64,000 nt of DNA from Paulinella micropora (GCA_019918135.1 WBZZ01003264.1:1-64000), one strand, 5' to 3'. Positions 10,050-20,590 are shown, counted from the first letter of the stretch. Notes: generated from the letters alone by a model not told the origin. Translations and numbers: made by a program.

Positions 10050-11403
10050 ATGTGGAGCGAAGATGATAAGAAATTTGTTAGGCAGTTAAGAGTTGCTACT
10101 ACTGAAAATAAATTTATGAAGTCGTGTCCAACTTCTACAATAGTGAGTTGAAACTAAGTGTCGCGTTTCATAATGCTATTATAATGCTATTTAGCACACC
10201 AACGAGTGATGAAGAGGCACTTGAAGCACTAAAAGTCATATATCCAAAATATGCTATTGTGTATCCTAATTTGAATAGTAGAAGGCAAAGACTTTCTGAG
10301 GTGAGAAAAAAAGCAATAGAGCCTTATCAAAGTGAAAAAGTATATGAAATGAGCAAACTGGATAAGTATTTTAATCTGAATGAAGACGAGCGGATTGATA
10401 TCGTTGAGGGGTATAAGAAAGATGTCAAAGCCAAAAATGAACAAAAAATACAGATTGATGTCCGTGATGTAATGGCTAAAATGAACGATATGATATTAAA
10501 TAATGACCCTTATCTAAAACTACTTGCTTTGATGATAGCAATTGGAGCAAGGCCTGTTGAAATATTTGACAAAAACACATACGAATTAATACCAGATAAA
10601 CCTTCTTGGTTGCGAGTGAATAATTTAGCAAAGAAAAGAGAAGGACAAGAAAAGAATTGGACTGAGAGACCCGTCGTCCTTTTCACTCCTGAATTCGTAA
10701 TAGAAAAAGTAAATTCAATAAGAAACCACTTCAAGAAAAAGGGAGCAGTTATTATTAACAATGAGGATGTGCTTGATAAACAAAAGACTAATGAACTAAA
10801 CAAAAGAATTATTAAAATCTTCCCCTAGCTGTCGGAATACACACAGAAAAGTAGTATGTTGCGGAAACTTTATGCGAGTTTGTCGTATAGTAATTTCGCT
10901 AATCCGAAATAGAGAATTTCAATACATGGGTTTCAAATGTGCTTGGACATGGTGATATGTTGACTAGTTTTAGTTATTTATGGGTGAATGTGTTAGATCC
11001 TTCTGAAATAAAAGCAGAAGGGATTAAAACAGAATTAGAGGAGTTAAGAAGAAAGATAGATTTATGTCTGAATTTAAATAATATTAATGAAACTGAAACC
11101 GAAAACGGAGAAGAAGAAAGCAAATATCAACCACTAGGAAAAAAAGCGAGCAGAGAGGATAAGTATAAATTGCTTGAACAGATTTACAACGATCACGGGG
11201 GAGGAATAACAAATACCAAACTACGACAATTAAGCGGGATTGGAGCCGTTATTGTTAATAAGTTTATCAAAGATAAGAGGAGTGGAGCGACGAAGAGCGA
11301 AGCGAAAAAAGAAGCACCACAAGAAGAACAAGAAGAACAATCAGCAGAAACAAAGCCATTAAGAAGAAGCACTAGAAATAAACAAAAAGTTCAAAAAGAT
11401 TAA
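10050..11403 (+). pseudogene. Tyrosine recombinase part of the element
   Basis: DNA strand exchange or integrase enzyme. The long open segment (to about 10828) has the first catalytic arginine in an IGARPVEIFD block, as in the ARPVE or GRRPVE motif of telomere resolvases and some phage integrases. The downstream segment has LGHGDMLTSFSYLWVNV, which fits the H-x(n)-Y end of the catalytic domain. After it comes a helix-turn-helix-like tail (TNTKLRQLSGIGAVIVNKF) and a basic end. The part is broken. It sits just inside the left inverted repeat, the usual place of the integrase in such elements. Recombinase identity is good; the closeness to telomere resolvases is inference from the motif style. 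Confidence 0.7.
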
Positions 11404-11675
11404 TACTTAACAACGATTAAAGGTGATTCACGATATCTTGCTCTAATATTAGACTCTTGTCTATAGCAATTAATAGAACAGATTGTGAAAAACTGAACAC
11501 CATCTACATCATCAATATCAACTGCTATAATAGGGGGGTGTGATTGGAATGTGCGAGACAAACCGCATATATTGCAAAATTCTTTTCTATAATTCTGCTG
11601 GGACATTTCTGAATAAACAAATGTTCTTATGTGTCCAACTACATCGCTTGGCAATTCTTGTATTATTACGCACAT
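11400..11675 (-). CDS. Small Cys-containing protein
   Basis: A 91-codon frame. The N-terminus (ELPSDVVGHIRTFVYSE) resembles the start of an F-box helix pair, and FCNICG with a later CSINC could bind zinc. Its start and the start of the plus-strand gene at 11700 are 24 bases apart, across an AT-only divergent promoter. The function is unknown. Confidence 0.5.
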   Translation of the reverse strand: MCVIIQELPSDVVGHIRTFVYSEMSQQNYRKEFCNICGLSRTFQSHPPIIAVDIDDVDGVQFFTICSINCYRQESNIRARYRESPLIVVKY

Positions 11676-11699
11676 ATTTTATATAATATAAAATATAAA
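11676..11699. promoter_or_regulatory. Divergent TATA-type promoter
   Basis: The 24 bases between two divergent starts are only A and T, with TTTTATATAATATAAAATA. This is the shortest case of the TATA motif that precedes most genes of the element by 3-15 bases. Confidence 0.5.
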
Positions 11700-12929
11700 A
11701 TGAACCTTTTTGGTCAAAGCACGAATACACCATCGTCATCAACTACATCGTCATCTTCTTCTTTATCCATTGATAGCATTTAAGATGCTTTACCAACAAC
11801 GGCCTTTGGAGAATTGCGAACGGCCACTTTGTCACCAGTATTACAAAATGTATTCACATATGGTATTAATACACGATTCTTTGATATCGTTCAGACAAAT
11901 GGCGGGGTGGTATCAACTGCTAATTCAATGGCAGTTTTGACTACATCGGCCTCAGGTAATTCAACCGCACAAATCACGACTATTGAACGAGCCAAATATA
12001 GAAGTGGCATGGGTTTAGTTGCTAGATTTTCCGCATGGTTTCCGTCATCCATTGCAGCAGATAGTTTCAATTGCGATATTGGCATAGGCACACCAGCAGA
12101 TAATTTATGTTTTAGACAATCAAGTTTGGGAATGTCCATTGTGAGAACTGCGGGAAGTGTGGAAAATGTGGTTAGTCAATATGCGTGGAATGTTGATAAA
12201 TGTAATAATACTGGAAACTTCCCTACAATTGATTTTACTAAATTGAATGTGTTTGAAATAGTTGTTCAATATCTGGGTAGTGGTCAAATTACATTCAAAA
12301 TAGAAAACCCACGAACTGGGCGAATGGAAGTAATTCATTCAATTAAATACGCGAGCACTGCTACCACTCCATCATTGGATCAAGCGGCGTTTGCGATTTA
12401 TGCGAAGGCATATTCGTCAAGTCTTGGATCCGTTGTAATGAAAACTGCAAGCATGTTTTTGGCAGTTGAAGGGAGTATTGATCGGACTATTGCTATAACT
12501 AACTCGTATGATAATGTCAAGAGTATAGGATCAACTGAGAATGCCATATTTACCATCAGAAACCGCTCCACATTCAATACTAAAACAAACTATAACATAA
12601 TCTACTTTGAGAATTTATGCATCAGCAATTCGGACACTAAAACATGTATCGCGAGAATTATTCTTAATACCACATTAGGAGGAACACCTTCTTATTCAAA
12701 TTAAGATACAAACACATCGTTAGCAGAAGTTAATACAGCGGGGACAACAAGAACGGGCGGAAGTGTGATATTTACATATGTGTTGTCTGGTGGTTCGTCC
12801 ATATATATTGATTCGTCTCATTATAACATCAAGATAGGACCAAGTAAGACATTTAATCCGCACAAAATACAAGCGGTGGAACTGCTAATATTTATGCTTC
12901 ACTAAACTGGGTTGAAGACCAAATTTAAA
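11700..12929 (+). pseudogene. Virion-type beta-rich protein, MNLFG family
   Basis: Starts MNLFGQSTNTPSSS after an AT-only promoter. The main open part (11814-12704) is rich in Ser, Thr, Asn, Ile and Val with alternating hydrophobic residues, as in beta-sandwich virion or receptor-binding proteins. A second gene with the same start style (MNIFGRS) lies at 26034. There is no enzyme motif. The part is broken. A role as a capsid-associated or vertex protein is inference from composition and from its place in the capsid block. Confidence 0.45.
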
Positions 12930-12952
12930 CAAAAAAAATACCTTTTTTATGC

Positions 12953-13180
12953 TTATTTATCAACTTTATTTTCTATTTCTATTGACATTTTTTTTATATA
13001 TTCAAAGTCCTTATCCTTGATTAATTCTTCGGTTAGTTGTGCGTAATTTGTCTTCAAATATTTGTAAAACTGGTCAATATTGACACCGCAGGGGATTAAT
13101 TGTTTATGTTGTTGTTGTCGTCGAAAGTTGATGTTTTTTATCAGAATGAATACTATATCTAAGTTTTGTATGAATGACAT
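12953..13180 (-). CDS. Small unknown protein
   Basis: A 75-codon frame (MSFIQNLDIVFILIKN...) with an N-terminal hydrophobic stretch and a charged helical end. It overlaps the end of the penton frame. No family is recognised, and it could be a chance frame. Confidence 0.3.
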   Translation of the reverse strand: MSFIQNLDIVFILIKNINFRRQQQHKQLIPCGVNIDQFYKYLKTNYAQLTEELIKDKDFEYIKKMSIEIENKVDK

Positions 13181-14003
13181 TATATTTATATTTTCTTTTT
13201 TTTAAAGCATGATACGCCTTGAGAAGAATTGAAACTTCAAAGTTCAAAGGAACCTCCAAAACTTCACCGCTCGCATTACTAATGACAATATCAATAGATC
13301 TTAAAGTTTTCGTTGTATTAAATGGCACATAATCGGCAATATCGTTTGACGATTCAAAATAACATTGGACTCCATAGGGCTTATCTAAATTGCATTTACC
13401 AACGACAGAGAAATTATCATTTGCTTCAACTAAACCAGACTGGTTCAATGCGCGGCTATGAATATAAACGGCCGTTTCACCGATTAAATTCACTATGGAT
13501 TGCATCGTGGCACTCGCCGCGGCCGAAATATCGGCAGTCAGTCCTATCTTATCCTTAATCGTGCTATTATCATAATCAAAAGCATATGTATCACCAGTGA
13601 ATGCGAAATTCAATTTATTAACGGAGTTCAAAGTTATAACTACAGAGTCTGGGGCAATTGCTGAATTGACTGCAGATTGAAGGGTGGTAATAAATGTATC
13701 AATGGTGTATTGATTTTCTGTTACGATTGCCGTTTTTGTAGCGGATCCCGTTGTTTTAATCAATGTGAGAGTGTTGGCATAACTCGGTAATATGTTTGGG
13801 AAAACATTTGGGATAGAGATACTCTTTACGACATAAGCACTGATTATATCAATATTACGACCAGTTGCTGGGAGATCAACGACGAAACGGCCATTGTGAG
13901 TAGAAGCGGATTTTGATTCTGTTTTATCACTTAAGGAGACACGAAGGAGGAAATTTTTGCGGGTGCGCTTTTCGTCTTCTAAGTTAGAGATCGTAAATGA
14001 CAT
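13104..14003 (-). CDS. Minor capsid (penton) protein
   Basis: A 299-codon frame. The block GRFVVDLPATGRNIDIISAY followed by VVKSISIPNVFPNI is typical of virophage and Polinton-like penton proteins (single jelly roll, which occupy the vertices). It lies directly downstream of the major capsid gene on the same strand, the usual order. A TATATTATAAAA box is at 14007-14018, just before its ATG. The very end (KKRKYK and a Thr run) may not belong to the fold. Confidence 0.7.
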   Translation of the reverse strand: MSFTISNLEDEKRTRKNFLLRVSLSDKTESKSASTHNGRFVVDLPATGRNIDIISAYVVKSISIPNVFPNILPSYANTLTLIKTTGSATKTAIVTENQYTIDTFITTLQSAVNSAIAPDSVVITLNSVNKLNFAFTGDTYAFDYDNSTIKDKIGLTADISAAASATMQSIVNLIGETAVYIHSRALNQSGLVEANDNFSVVGKCNLDKPYGVQCYFESSNDIADYVPFNTTKTLRSIDIVISNASGEVLEVPLNFEVSILLKAYHALKKRKYKYNVIHTKLRYSIHSDKKHQLSTTTTT

Positions 14004-14094
14004 TGCTATATTATAAAATATATTATTCTAATTTTTAATTTTTTTATTGTTTTTTTACTACACGTATTTTAAATAAACAATGCTCATTGTTAAC

Positions 14095-15354
14095 TCATTG
14101 TTTAATAACTGCGCGGGATGGATAGATAGACGCGACTTTGACATATTTCAACCAAGCGGTGATGGCACGATTAGCATCATAATCTGCAGCATAACGAAGA
14201 GTAACTTCAGCAGTTCGCGAATTATTGACTGCGAGACCAGACGCTCCAATGTGTGGCGACTGATTGAGAGTTTGGATAATGGTTGCAAATCCGCCATTAG
14301 TGGTCGTTGCAGTAACATTCGAATCGCCATAAAATTTGCGAAAGTTTTCAAGAGAAACAGAGGAAGTCATATAAGCATCGCGAATACCCATAGTTGCTTG
14401 GAGGTTGTTGATATACAATTCTGCACAGCCTCGTTGAACGGCGGCAAGAGTATCGGTGCTTCCTCCAAGTTCCATCTTCTGTTGCGGAGCATACCAATCA
14501 CCAATACGGCACTGATACTGCTTATAAGGCATTTGAGCAGTTCCAAGGTTATCAATACCAACATTATCAGCAAGCACATTTTGCGTGACGATATACAAGC
14601 ACTGAGCGCAAGCAACGGCCTTATTCACTTGAAGATTAAAATCATCCGATGTGCCTGGATTTGCCTTTTGGTTATAATATGTTTCATAAGTGTAGGGGAG
14701 ACCATCCTTGCTCCCCATCTGTTCAAGAATATTTCTCTGGACGGCGGGAGCAAGAGAGAATGTCTCCAACATAACCACTGGATTTGATACGGTGAAAGTC
14801 AAAGCAGTGCCATTTAAACCAGCCGCCGCCTTTTCGTCAGTGGTACCAATAACGGACAATGCTTCCTGAGGCGGTGCAAATGTCAAACGAAGCCTCACAC
14901 CACTAATCAGAGAGGGAGGAATAAGAGTTTCTTCATTAAACACTCCCGAAAAGTAATGAAGAGGAATACAAACCTTCAAATAATTACCAGTGCCCACGAC
15001 AGTTGGAGTATTAACGGAAAAGTTAGGAACATCAGTAGTAGCACCAATACCACTACTAACAGATAGAGAATCACGTTGTCCTGCCATCTGTGCCTGACCG
15101 CGATAATCAAGAGGATAATGCCATGGGAGAATATTTCGCACCATCTTATTCAAATCTTCAATTCGTTCAAGTTCGCTACCATCCTTACTTTCTAGCAGAA
15201 ATCGTTCAAAAATAGCGGTTGCTGGAGTATTTAGGAAACCGATCCCGCAGTTGTTTCCGGCGGTAGTAACCAACACATCAGCTTTAATATCAAATGTATT
15301 ATAACAATTCTTCCCATAAACAAAATCAGTGCTTGCTTGCAATGTAAAAATCAT
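14095..15354 (-). CDS. Major capsid protein, double jelly roll
   Basis: A 419-codon frame. Blocks IPLHYFSGVFNEETLIPPSL and SGVRLRLTFAPPQEA match the conserved centre of Polinton-like major capsid proteins, and there is an upstream ERIEDLNKMV...W helix and a C-terminal TLRYAADYDANRAI strand. Trimers of this protein would build the icosahedral shell. It is somewhat short for the family. A 68-codon frame of unknown role lies just upstream at 15351-15557. Confidence 0.78.
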   Translation of the reverse strand: MIFTLQASTDFVYGKNCYNTFDIKADVLVTTAGNNCGIGFLNTPATAIFERFLLESKDGSELERIEDLNKMVRNILPWHYPLDYRGQAQMAGQRDSLSVSSGIGATTDVPNFSVNTPTVVGTGNYLKVCIPLHYFSGVFNEETLIPPSLISGVRLRLTFAPPQEALSVIGTTDEKAAAGLNGTALTFTVSNPVVMLETFSLAPAVQRNILEQMGSKDGLPYTYETYYNQKANPGTSDDFNLQVNKAVACAQCLYIVTQNVLADNVGIDNLGTAQMPYKQYQCRIGDWYAPQQKMELGGSTDTLAAVQRGCAELYINNLQATMGIRDAYMTSSVSLENFRKFYGDSNVTATTTNGGFATIIQTLNQSPHIGASGLAVNNSRTAEVTLRYAADYDANRAITAWLKYVKVASIYPSRAVIKQ

Positions 15355-15557
15355 TTCAGTCCCCGACGAACTGGTGTAAGTCTGCTGGTCAGAGAATTTT
15401 TCTTAAAGATACTTCCCTGTTTAGTGAGTGCTAGATTTGCTGGCAACTCATATCTGAGGTTGTTGAGGGTCATCAACTCCTCAGTATTTTTAGAATCCTT
15501 TCCTTCCATTTTTTTGTGTGCTTGTAGGATAGTGAAATTTGCAATGTTACTATACAA
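15351..15557 (-). CDS. Short frame upstream of the major capsid gene
   Basis: 68 codons (MYSNIANFTILQAHKKMEG...). The sequence is not recognised. It lies directly upstream of the capsid frame on the same strand. Confidence 0.35.
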   Translation of the reverse strand: MYSNIANFTILQAHKKMEGKDSKNTEELMTLNNLRYELPANLALTKQGSIFKKNSLTSRLTPVRRGLK

Positions 15558-15589
15558 AAAAAATAATAATAGAAATTAAAAATAAATAA

Positions 15590-15988
15590 TTATTCACTTG
15601 AAACGGATTGTTTAATAATATCAACTGAATTTTGTATATTGTCAAGTCTCGCATCTTGTGGTGAAGTCAATTGAAACTCTCTTGCCTCAGCATTCTGAAC
15701 CGCTTTCTTTAAATAAGCCAAACTGCTAACAGCAGTGTCCAAATAAACAACATCCGCATTTTCTTTGTTATCAGAAAAGTCTGTTAATGTGTTTTGAATA
15801 GTGCTATTCTCATGTGAGACAAGATCACCAAATTCGGTTAATGGTTGATTAACTAATGGGACACCATGACTACTCCAGAATTCAAACTGATTCAATTGAA
15901 ACCCATCACTCGCGGGTCTATTTCCTTCGTTGAGTTTATTAATAAAGCCAATCGGCAAACGAATTGAAGCACTTGAGTTTTTAATCAT
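15590..15988 (-). CDS. Unknown 132-residue protein of the capsid block
   Basis: Starts MIKNSSASIRLPIGFINKLN right after an ATTATATAAT box. It has a mixed N-terminal half and a charged helical C-terminal half (YLKKAVQNAEAREFQL). It sits in a same-strand run with the capsid genes, which suggests a virion or assembly protein. No family is recognised. Confidence 0.5.
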   Translation of the reverse strand: MIKNSSASIRLPIGFINKLNEGNRPASDGFQLNQFEFWSSHGVPLVNQPLTEFGDLVSHENSTIQNTLTDFSDNKENADVVYLDTAVSSLAYLKKAVQNAEAREFQLTSPQDARLDNIQNSVDIIKQSVSSE

Positions 15989-16012
15989 TATATAATAATA
16001 ATAATTATTTTA

Positions 16013-16609
16013 TCAATTACCATTAATTATTTTTTCATAATTTGTAAATTCTTGTGAGTAATTCTTTTCCTCTTTCATTTTCATTAAATCGGTTATGGCT
16101 TGATTTATATTAAGGTTATTAGTTTCAGTAATTTTTTTAGTTGGTGGCGGAGTTTCCTTAGAAGCATCCTCTATTGCTTCTTTTTTACTTGCTGGTGTTG
16201 TGGTAGTTTGTTTCGGCACAGCAACAGGAGTGGGATTAACAGATTTTGGTAAAGATTGTTCAACTTTAGGTGCTGGAGACATTTCAACAGGTTTTGTATT
16301 TGGTTCAGGAGATGAATTATTTGCTGATGCTATGGCTGGTGCCTTTCGTTTCAATGCTTCGTCTGGCATTTGATCTGGCTGTCCGCTGGCAATAGGTTGT
16401 CCATTGTTCTTAATTCCTGATTTGCTTACTTTTGGTTTTAATTGACACTTAATCTTGCCACTCTTAATATCCGCTTCTATCTTCTTTACTGCTAAGTATT
16501 CGGGCGATCCCTTACGAATTGTTACAAATTTTCCTTGCGAATTCTGTTTATACCAAATAGCAATTGCTTGTTGATAGCAAGTTTTGTATAATTTAGTTGA
16601 TTCCGCCAT
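16013..16609 (-). CDS. Basic Pro/Thr-rich protein, possible DNA-binding virion protein
   Basis: 198 codons. The N-terminal 60 residues (YQQAIAIWYKQNSQGKFVTI then RKGSPEYLAVKKIEADI) form a compact basic domain of a style common in virus-encoded DNA-condensing or chromatin-like proteins. The middle is a Pro/Thr/Lys linker and the end is a short helix. A TATATTATA box is at 16614-16622. The function is inferred from composition only. Confidence 0.45.
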   Translation of the reverse strand: MAESTKLYKTCYQQAIAIWYKQNSQGKFVTIRKGSPEYLAVKKIEADIKSGKIKCQLKPKVSKSGIKNNGQPIASGQPDQMPDEALKRKAPAIASANNSSPEPNTKPVEMSPAPKVEQSLPKSVNPTPVAVPKQTTTTPASKKEAIEDASKETPPPTKKITETNNLNINQAITDLMKMKEEKNYSQEFTNYEKIINGN

Positions 16610-16648
16610 GTCATATATTATAGCGGGAAAAAACTTTTAATTTAATTT

Positions 16649-17548
16649 TTACAAGTTTATCATATCTCTATCCTTATTTAATCGTAATATAGTAGAGAAA
16701 TTCTTTCTAAACTGGGTTGTTCTATCACTAGCAGTATTGTTAATTGCTAGAAATGAATAAGGTTCTGCCGTAGCATATTTAACCATATTGTAAAATTCTT
16801 TTTTAGTGAGAAAAGGACTTTCATATTCATCTGCCAGTCTGTCAAGTTCGCTTCTCCTTACTCCATTAAAAATGATCATCCAATGACAATAATTCTTATT
16901 CTTCGTGGGAGTTGTGTATAACTCTGAGTTGCTACCCAGACTGACACCTTAGCATGTGTTGAAGCGAAAAACAACTCGGTAAGCACTTCTGATTTGAGAA
17001 AGGTTTTACTCTGTGCGATATCATCTAATAACAATAATATTTTTGGTGCCTTCTTAAACCCTTTAGTTTTAATCAGTTCTTTTTGTTTGGTTAATATTTC
17101 TCTCATTAATTCAGGCTTATCTTCTTTGATTATGTCTTCTTTTTTTAACTTGAGAGTGTCTTCTAAAATAGGGCACGGACTTAAACAAAAGACGACTATT
17201 CTATCATAAAAACCTTTCAACATGTTCTTTTTGGCGAGTAGATTACAAATCATAACTGATTTTCCTCCGCCAGTGCTCGCACATATAACCATGGTTCCCA
17301 TTGCTGGCAATATTCCTTCTTTTTGAATAGGAAGCAATTCAACACCATCTCTTTGTGTTTTGATTGGTTATTTCCAAGTCATTCTTAAAGTTAGGCGGTT
17401 TTTTGCTATCTAACTCTGTTATTACTGGCCTGTCAATAGTAAACTCCTCGTGTGCTTTTTCTATGTTGGTTTTCTCTAAATTCTGCTTCAAAAGTGTTTT
17501 TCGTGGCAACTTGTTTGCTATTAATCCTTTATATATAGATCTGGGCAT
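16649..17548 (-). pseudogene. Genome-packaging ATPase part (FtsK/HerA, A32-like)
   Basis: DNA pump that fills the capsid. The Walker A motif is seen as ICASTGGGKSVMICNLL, the Walker B as KILLLLDDIAQSK, and then VSVWVATQSYTQLPRRIR, which carries the Gln and Arg motifs of this family. The C-terminal portion has EPYSFLAINNTA, as in virophage and Polinton-like ATPases. The part is broken. It lies upstream of the capsid genes on the same strand, and a TATA box precedes its beginning (about 17554-17566). Confidence 0.75.
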
Positions 17549-17559
17549 GTCTTACTATA

Positions 17560-18294
17560 TTATAGGTTTTGAAAATAGTTTGGATTATATCTATAATTAT
17601 CATATTCAGCACCAAATGGTTGGGGTGGTGAAGCATAATTATAGAAATAAGGAGAGTAAGGACTACCAAAAGCATAATTACTTGGAGGATTGACAAGCGG
17701 TTTAAAATCCTTTCTTTCTGGGCGAGTTTGAACTTGTCGCGGGATTTCAGCAGGAAAGTTTCTAGCCAGTTTTCCTTTCATTTTTGGAAGCTCTCTTTTT
17801 TCACTCATTTTGGTCTGAATGACTGCTCTATTGTATTTATTCAACATAAAGTGATTATTTGTGTTGCTATAAAGTGTGTTGTTTAGTGATTCAAAATCAT
17901 TCTTAGTTTCTAGCACACGATCGCGTCTTTGTTCGTGGCCTTTAATAAGCGGATTTGTTTGCGAAGTGCCGATACCTCCATTTTGGTCGCTTGGCATTAG
18001 AAAACGAATAAGTGCCAATAAGTCTTCTCTTTCATCAGCAGGAGGTTTTCCCATAATCTTATCAACTAATTGGTCAATACTTCTCATACTATCCACCATG
18101 GCTTGATTTGGCTTTGTTGCTGGATCTGGATCATCCGGAACTTTGTATTCTTTCATCATTTCTTTTAGTTTTTCATTTTTAGTTTTCTCCTCCCAGAATG
18201 GGAGTCCCTTTTTTTCTCCACTTTTATAAATATATTTGTCATACTCTGGTTGTGGATTTGGTGGTGCTGGTGCTTGTGTTGTTTGTGGTGGCAT
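17560..18294 (-). CDS. Unknown Pro/Asn/Tyr-rich protein
   Basis: 244 codons. It opens with a Pro-rich tract, then a charged helical part (EEKTKNEKLKEMMKEYKVPD) and a C-terminal Tyr/Asn/Pro-rich tail (YSPYFYNYASPPQPFGAEY). There is no catalytic motif. Its position, directly upstream of the ATPase in the same-strand block, suggests a virion or assembly role. Confidence 0.5.
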   Translation of the reverse strand: MPPQTTQAPAPPNPQPEYDKYIYKSGEKKGLPFWEEKTKNEKLKEMMKEYKVPDDPDPATKPNQAMVDSMRSIDQLVDKIMGKPPADEREDLLALIRFLMPSDQNGGIGTSQTNPLIKGHEQRRDRVLETKNDFESLNNTLYSNTNNHFMLNKYNRAVIQTKMSEKRELPKMKGKLARNFPAEIPRQVQTRPERKDFKPLVNPPSNYAFGSPYSPYFYNYASPPQPFGAEYDNYRYNPNYFQNL

Positions 18295-18327
18295 GTGTTG
18301 TGGTGGTTGAGTTTGTGGTGGTTGAGT

Positions 18328-18675
18328 TTATGTCACCTTTTCAAATTCCGAATCATTCAATTCTAAATCCTCCAATTGCTTCATTTGTCCTGGTGTCAAT
18401 TTACCCCTCACTTCTTCATAAATTCTCTTATCTAATACATCATCTACCTCTGCTATATCTGACTTACTAACTCCTTTGTTTAACGCTTGCCTTATAGCCT
18501 TTTCCCATCCACTAACAGGTTTGTCATAATCTGACAATGTCAAAGATATCTTCTTTCCAGTTTTATTTTTTAGCATATTAACAAATCCTTTCAAATGCTT
18601 CACTTGGCATGCCTTATCTTGAAGTATATCCAAGTTATTACCAAGTCCGATTGGATCCATAGGTGCTACTACCAT
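18328..18675 (-). CDS. Unknown 115-residue protein
   Basis: Helical, charged protein (LGNNLDILQDKACQVKHLKG and so on) ending in an acidic tail. It is followed closely by the next gene on the same strand. No family is recognised. Confidence 0.45.
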   Translation of the reverse strand: MVVAPMDPIGLGNNLDILQDKACQVKHLKGFVNMLKNKTGKKISLTLSDYDKPVSGWEKAIRQALNKGVSKSDIAEVDDVLDKRIYEEVRGKLTPGQMKQLEDLELNDSEFEKVT

Positions 18676-18757
18676 TTCTGTTTGATTTGGTGTGTGTTGA
18701 ACTTCAACAATTATTTCCTTCTCTATATCTGCTAAATAATTTTTTTATTCATTTTAT

Positions 18758-19198
18758 TTATTTTTCTTTAAAGTTATTAATTGTAGTTTCATTTGCTGGT
18801 GCGATAAGAGAATATCCTTTCACACCATCCGCTTTTTCTTGCGACTTTACCATTTGATTAAACGAATTTACCAATTTTTCATATTGTTTGCTAAATGTAG
18901 CAGGATCTGCTATTTTATTTACTTTAGAGTTAGTGTCTTTATCAAAACTGCCCACATTATTCATAACACCAATCATAGAAGTCAATGTTTGATCTACATT
19001 GTGTATAAAAACATTGTATTTCTCATCTGGAGGTGTTAATTTAATAGTTTTCCAGAATTTCATCGCATCTAAATATGATACTCCACTGCGGGCTCTCCCT
19101 TGTGCTTGTAATGCCATTTTAGATATATCTGCTTTTGAGAACATTGAATTGTAATTTGTCAGAAATAGTTTTAGCAACTTCTTCACTCGCCAATCCAT
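18758..19198 (-). CDS. Unknown 146-residue protein
   Basis: Helical protein (MDWRVKKLLKLFLTNYNSMF and so on) with a middle part GRARSGVSYLDAMKFWKTI. It belongs to the minus-strand block 18.3-20.6 kb. No family is recognised. Confidence 0.45.
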   Translation of the reverse strand: MDWRVKKLLKLFLTNYNSMFSKADISKMALQAQGRARSGVSYLDAMKFWKTIKLTPPDEKYNVFIHNVDQTLTSMIGVMNNVGSFDKDTNSKVNKIADPATFSKQYEKLVNSFNQMVKSQEKADGVKGYSLIAPANETTINNFKEK

Positions 19199-19384
19199 TA
19201 CTTGTTAAATACTCTTTTATATTAGTAATTCTTTCAAAGTATCGTTGGTCGGCGAAATTTTGGACATTTTTATCACCAGTAGCATATAATAGATCATGTT
19301 CAAAAGCAATTAAATCCGAAGTGTCTGCTGGTAAAATGTAAGGAAACTTACCACGAGTTCTATCTTCTAATTGGAGGCGACTTT

Positions 19385-19948
19385 CTACTCGTGTAGCAGG
19401 GCATTATAATTACTTCCATCTGTATGAAATCGTTCTTCTTCCAATTTAATAACAGCATCTGGTTGAGCAGTCCATATGCTGTATATGTGATTTAGAAATG
19501 CACCAAAAGCAACTGCGGCCGTAGTTTCAACACCTTTTTTAAATGTACTCCATGCCACCATTGTTGATGCTTGTATGCCTAGCCTTCTTAACATATCCCA
19601 AAATACATAATCACCCATTCTTTGTTGTCCCACCGCAATTAAACGAGGGTTAGGTGGAGGCAACTCTGGTGGTGCTTCATTTCTTGCTAATGCTTCTAAT
19701 GCCCTTCTAAAAGACTCCGCGCCAGGTCTTCCCATCACCGCAGTAGTCATGGCACGAATTTGAGGATGATTAGCAGTAATAGTTAATAAGCGATTCCATG
19801 CCAATCTACTCACACCATAACGACCAAGCCTTGCAGCAGTATTCAGTATTTTATTTAATGTGGGACTTATAATTATTTCTTGAATACTTTTAAGCATTGC
19901 ATCTACAAATCTTGCAGTATCTCTTGGTGTATCTGTTAAACTTGGCAC
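19385..19948 (-). CDS. Unknown 187-residue protein with a hydrophobic segment
   Basis: Helix-rich. The hydrophobic stretch TTAAVAFGAFLNHIYSIW at about residues 147-164 could be a membrane or core helix. A Pro-rich break (PPELPPPNPR) lies in the middle. The neighbours are unknown structural-type frames. No family is recognised. Confidence 0.45.
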   Translation of the reverse strand: MPSLTDTPRDTARFVDAMLKSIQEIIISPTLNKILNTAARLGRYGVSRLAWNRLLTITANHPQIRAMTTAVMGRPGAESFRRALEALARNEAPPELPPPNPRLIAVGQQRMGDYVFWDMLRRLGIQASTMVAWSTFKKGVETTAAVAFGAFLNHIYSIWTAQPDAVIKLEEERFHTDGSNYNALLHE

Positions 19949-19983
19949 GATGGCTTTGTATTCTTCGCCTATCTTTGCTTCAA

Positions 19984-20590
19984 TTAAAGCATCCTCAGGG
20001 TTTTCTTGTTTATTCTATTCTTTTGTTCCCATTCTTTTAAGTCCTGAGTATGCCATTGTTTGTTTTCCCTTTTTGCTGTTGCTTTTATTTCGCCTCTGCC
20101 TTTATTTAATAAATGTGTTAGTCCATCACGAGTCATTGATTCAAGTAAGGATCTTTTTCCTTCTGGATATCCCCAGTGAGTTATCAATTGATTCATATCA
20201 CGATTCATTTGATCAATAAAATCTTTAATTTTTTCAATGTTTGCTTTATCCTTAGTCTTGCTAATTGTATCATTTCTAATCGTTGTTCGTTTATGGGCAT
20301 ATTTCTAAATTTTCTTTCAAGTTCTTCTATATTAACTCTATTTTCCATAAGATGTTCCCTTAGTGTATTTCGGTCCATATTGTTATATATAGATGACCTT
20401 CCGCTTAGCATTTCAATCCTGTCTTTTAATCTTTCTATGCTTGGATTGTCGGGCGCATCACCAAAATCAATAGCATCTTGTATTGTATCTTCCCACTTTA
20501 GTTCATTGGCCTTTGCTGTAATAAATTCCTTTGACTGACCCTTATGTTCTGCTCTGGCTTCATTGTAATAATCAATCCATTTTTTTCAAG
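19984..20590 (-). pseudogene. Unknown minus-strand coding block
   Basis: Short frames of coding character (ENRVNIEELERKFRNMPINE; HWGYPEGKRSLLESM) lie in one orientation, with helical charged composition like the three neighbours to the left. I cannot say whether they are separate small genes or remains of a larger one. Confidence 0.35.
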
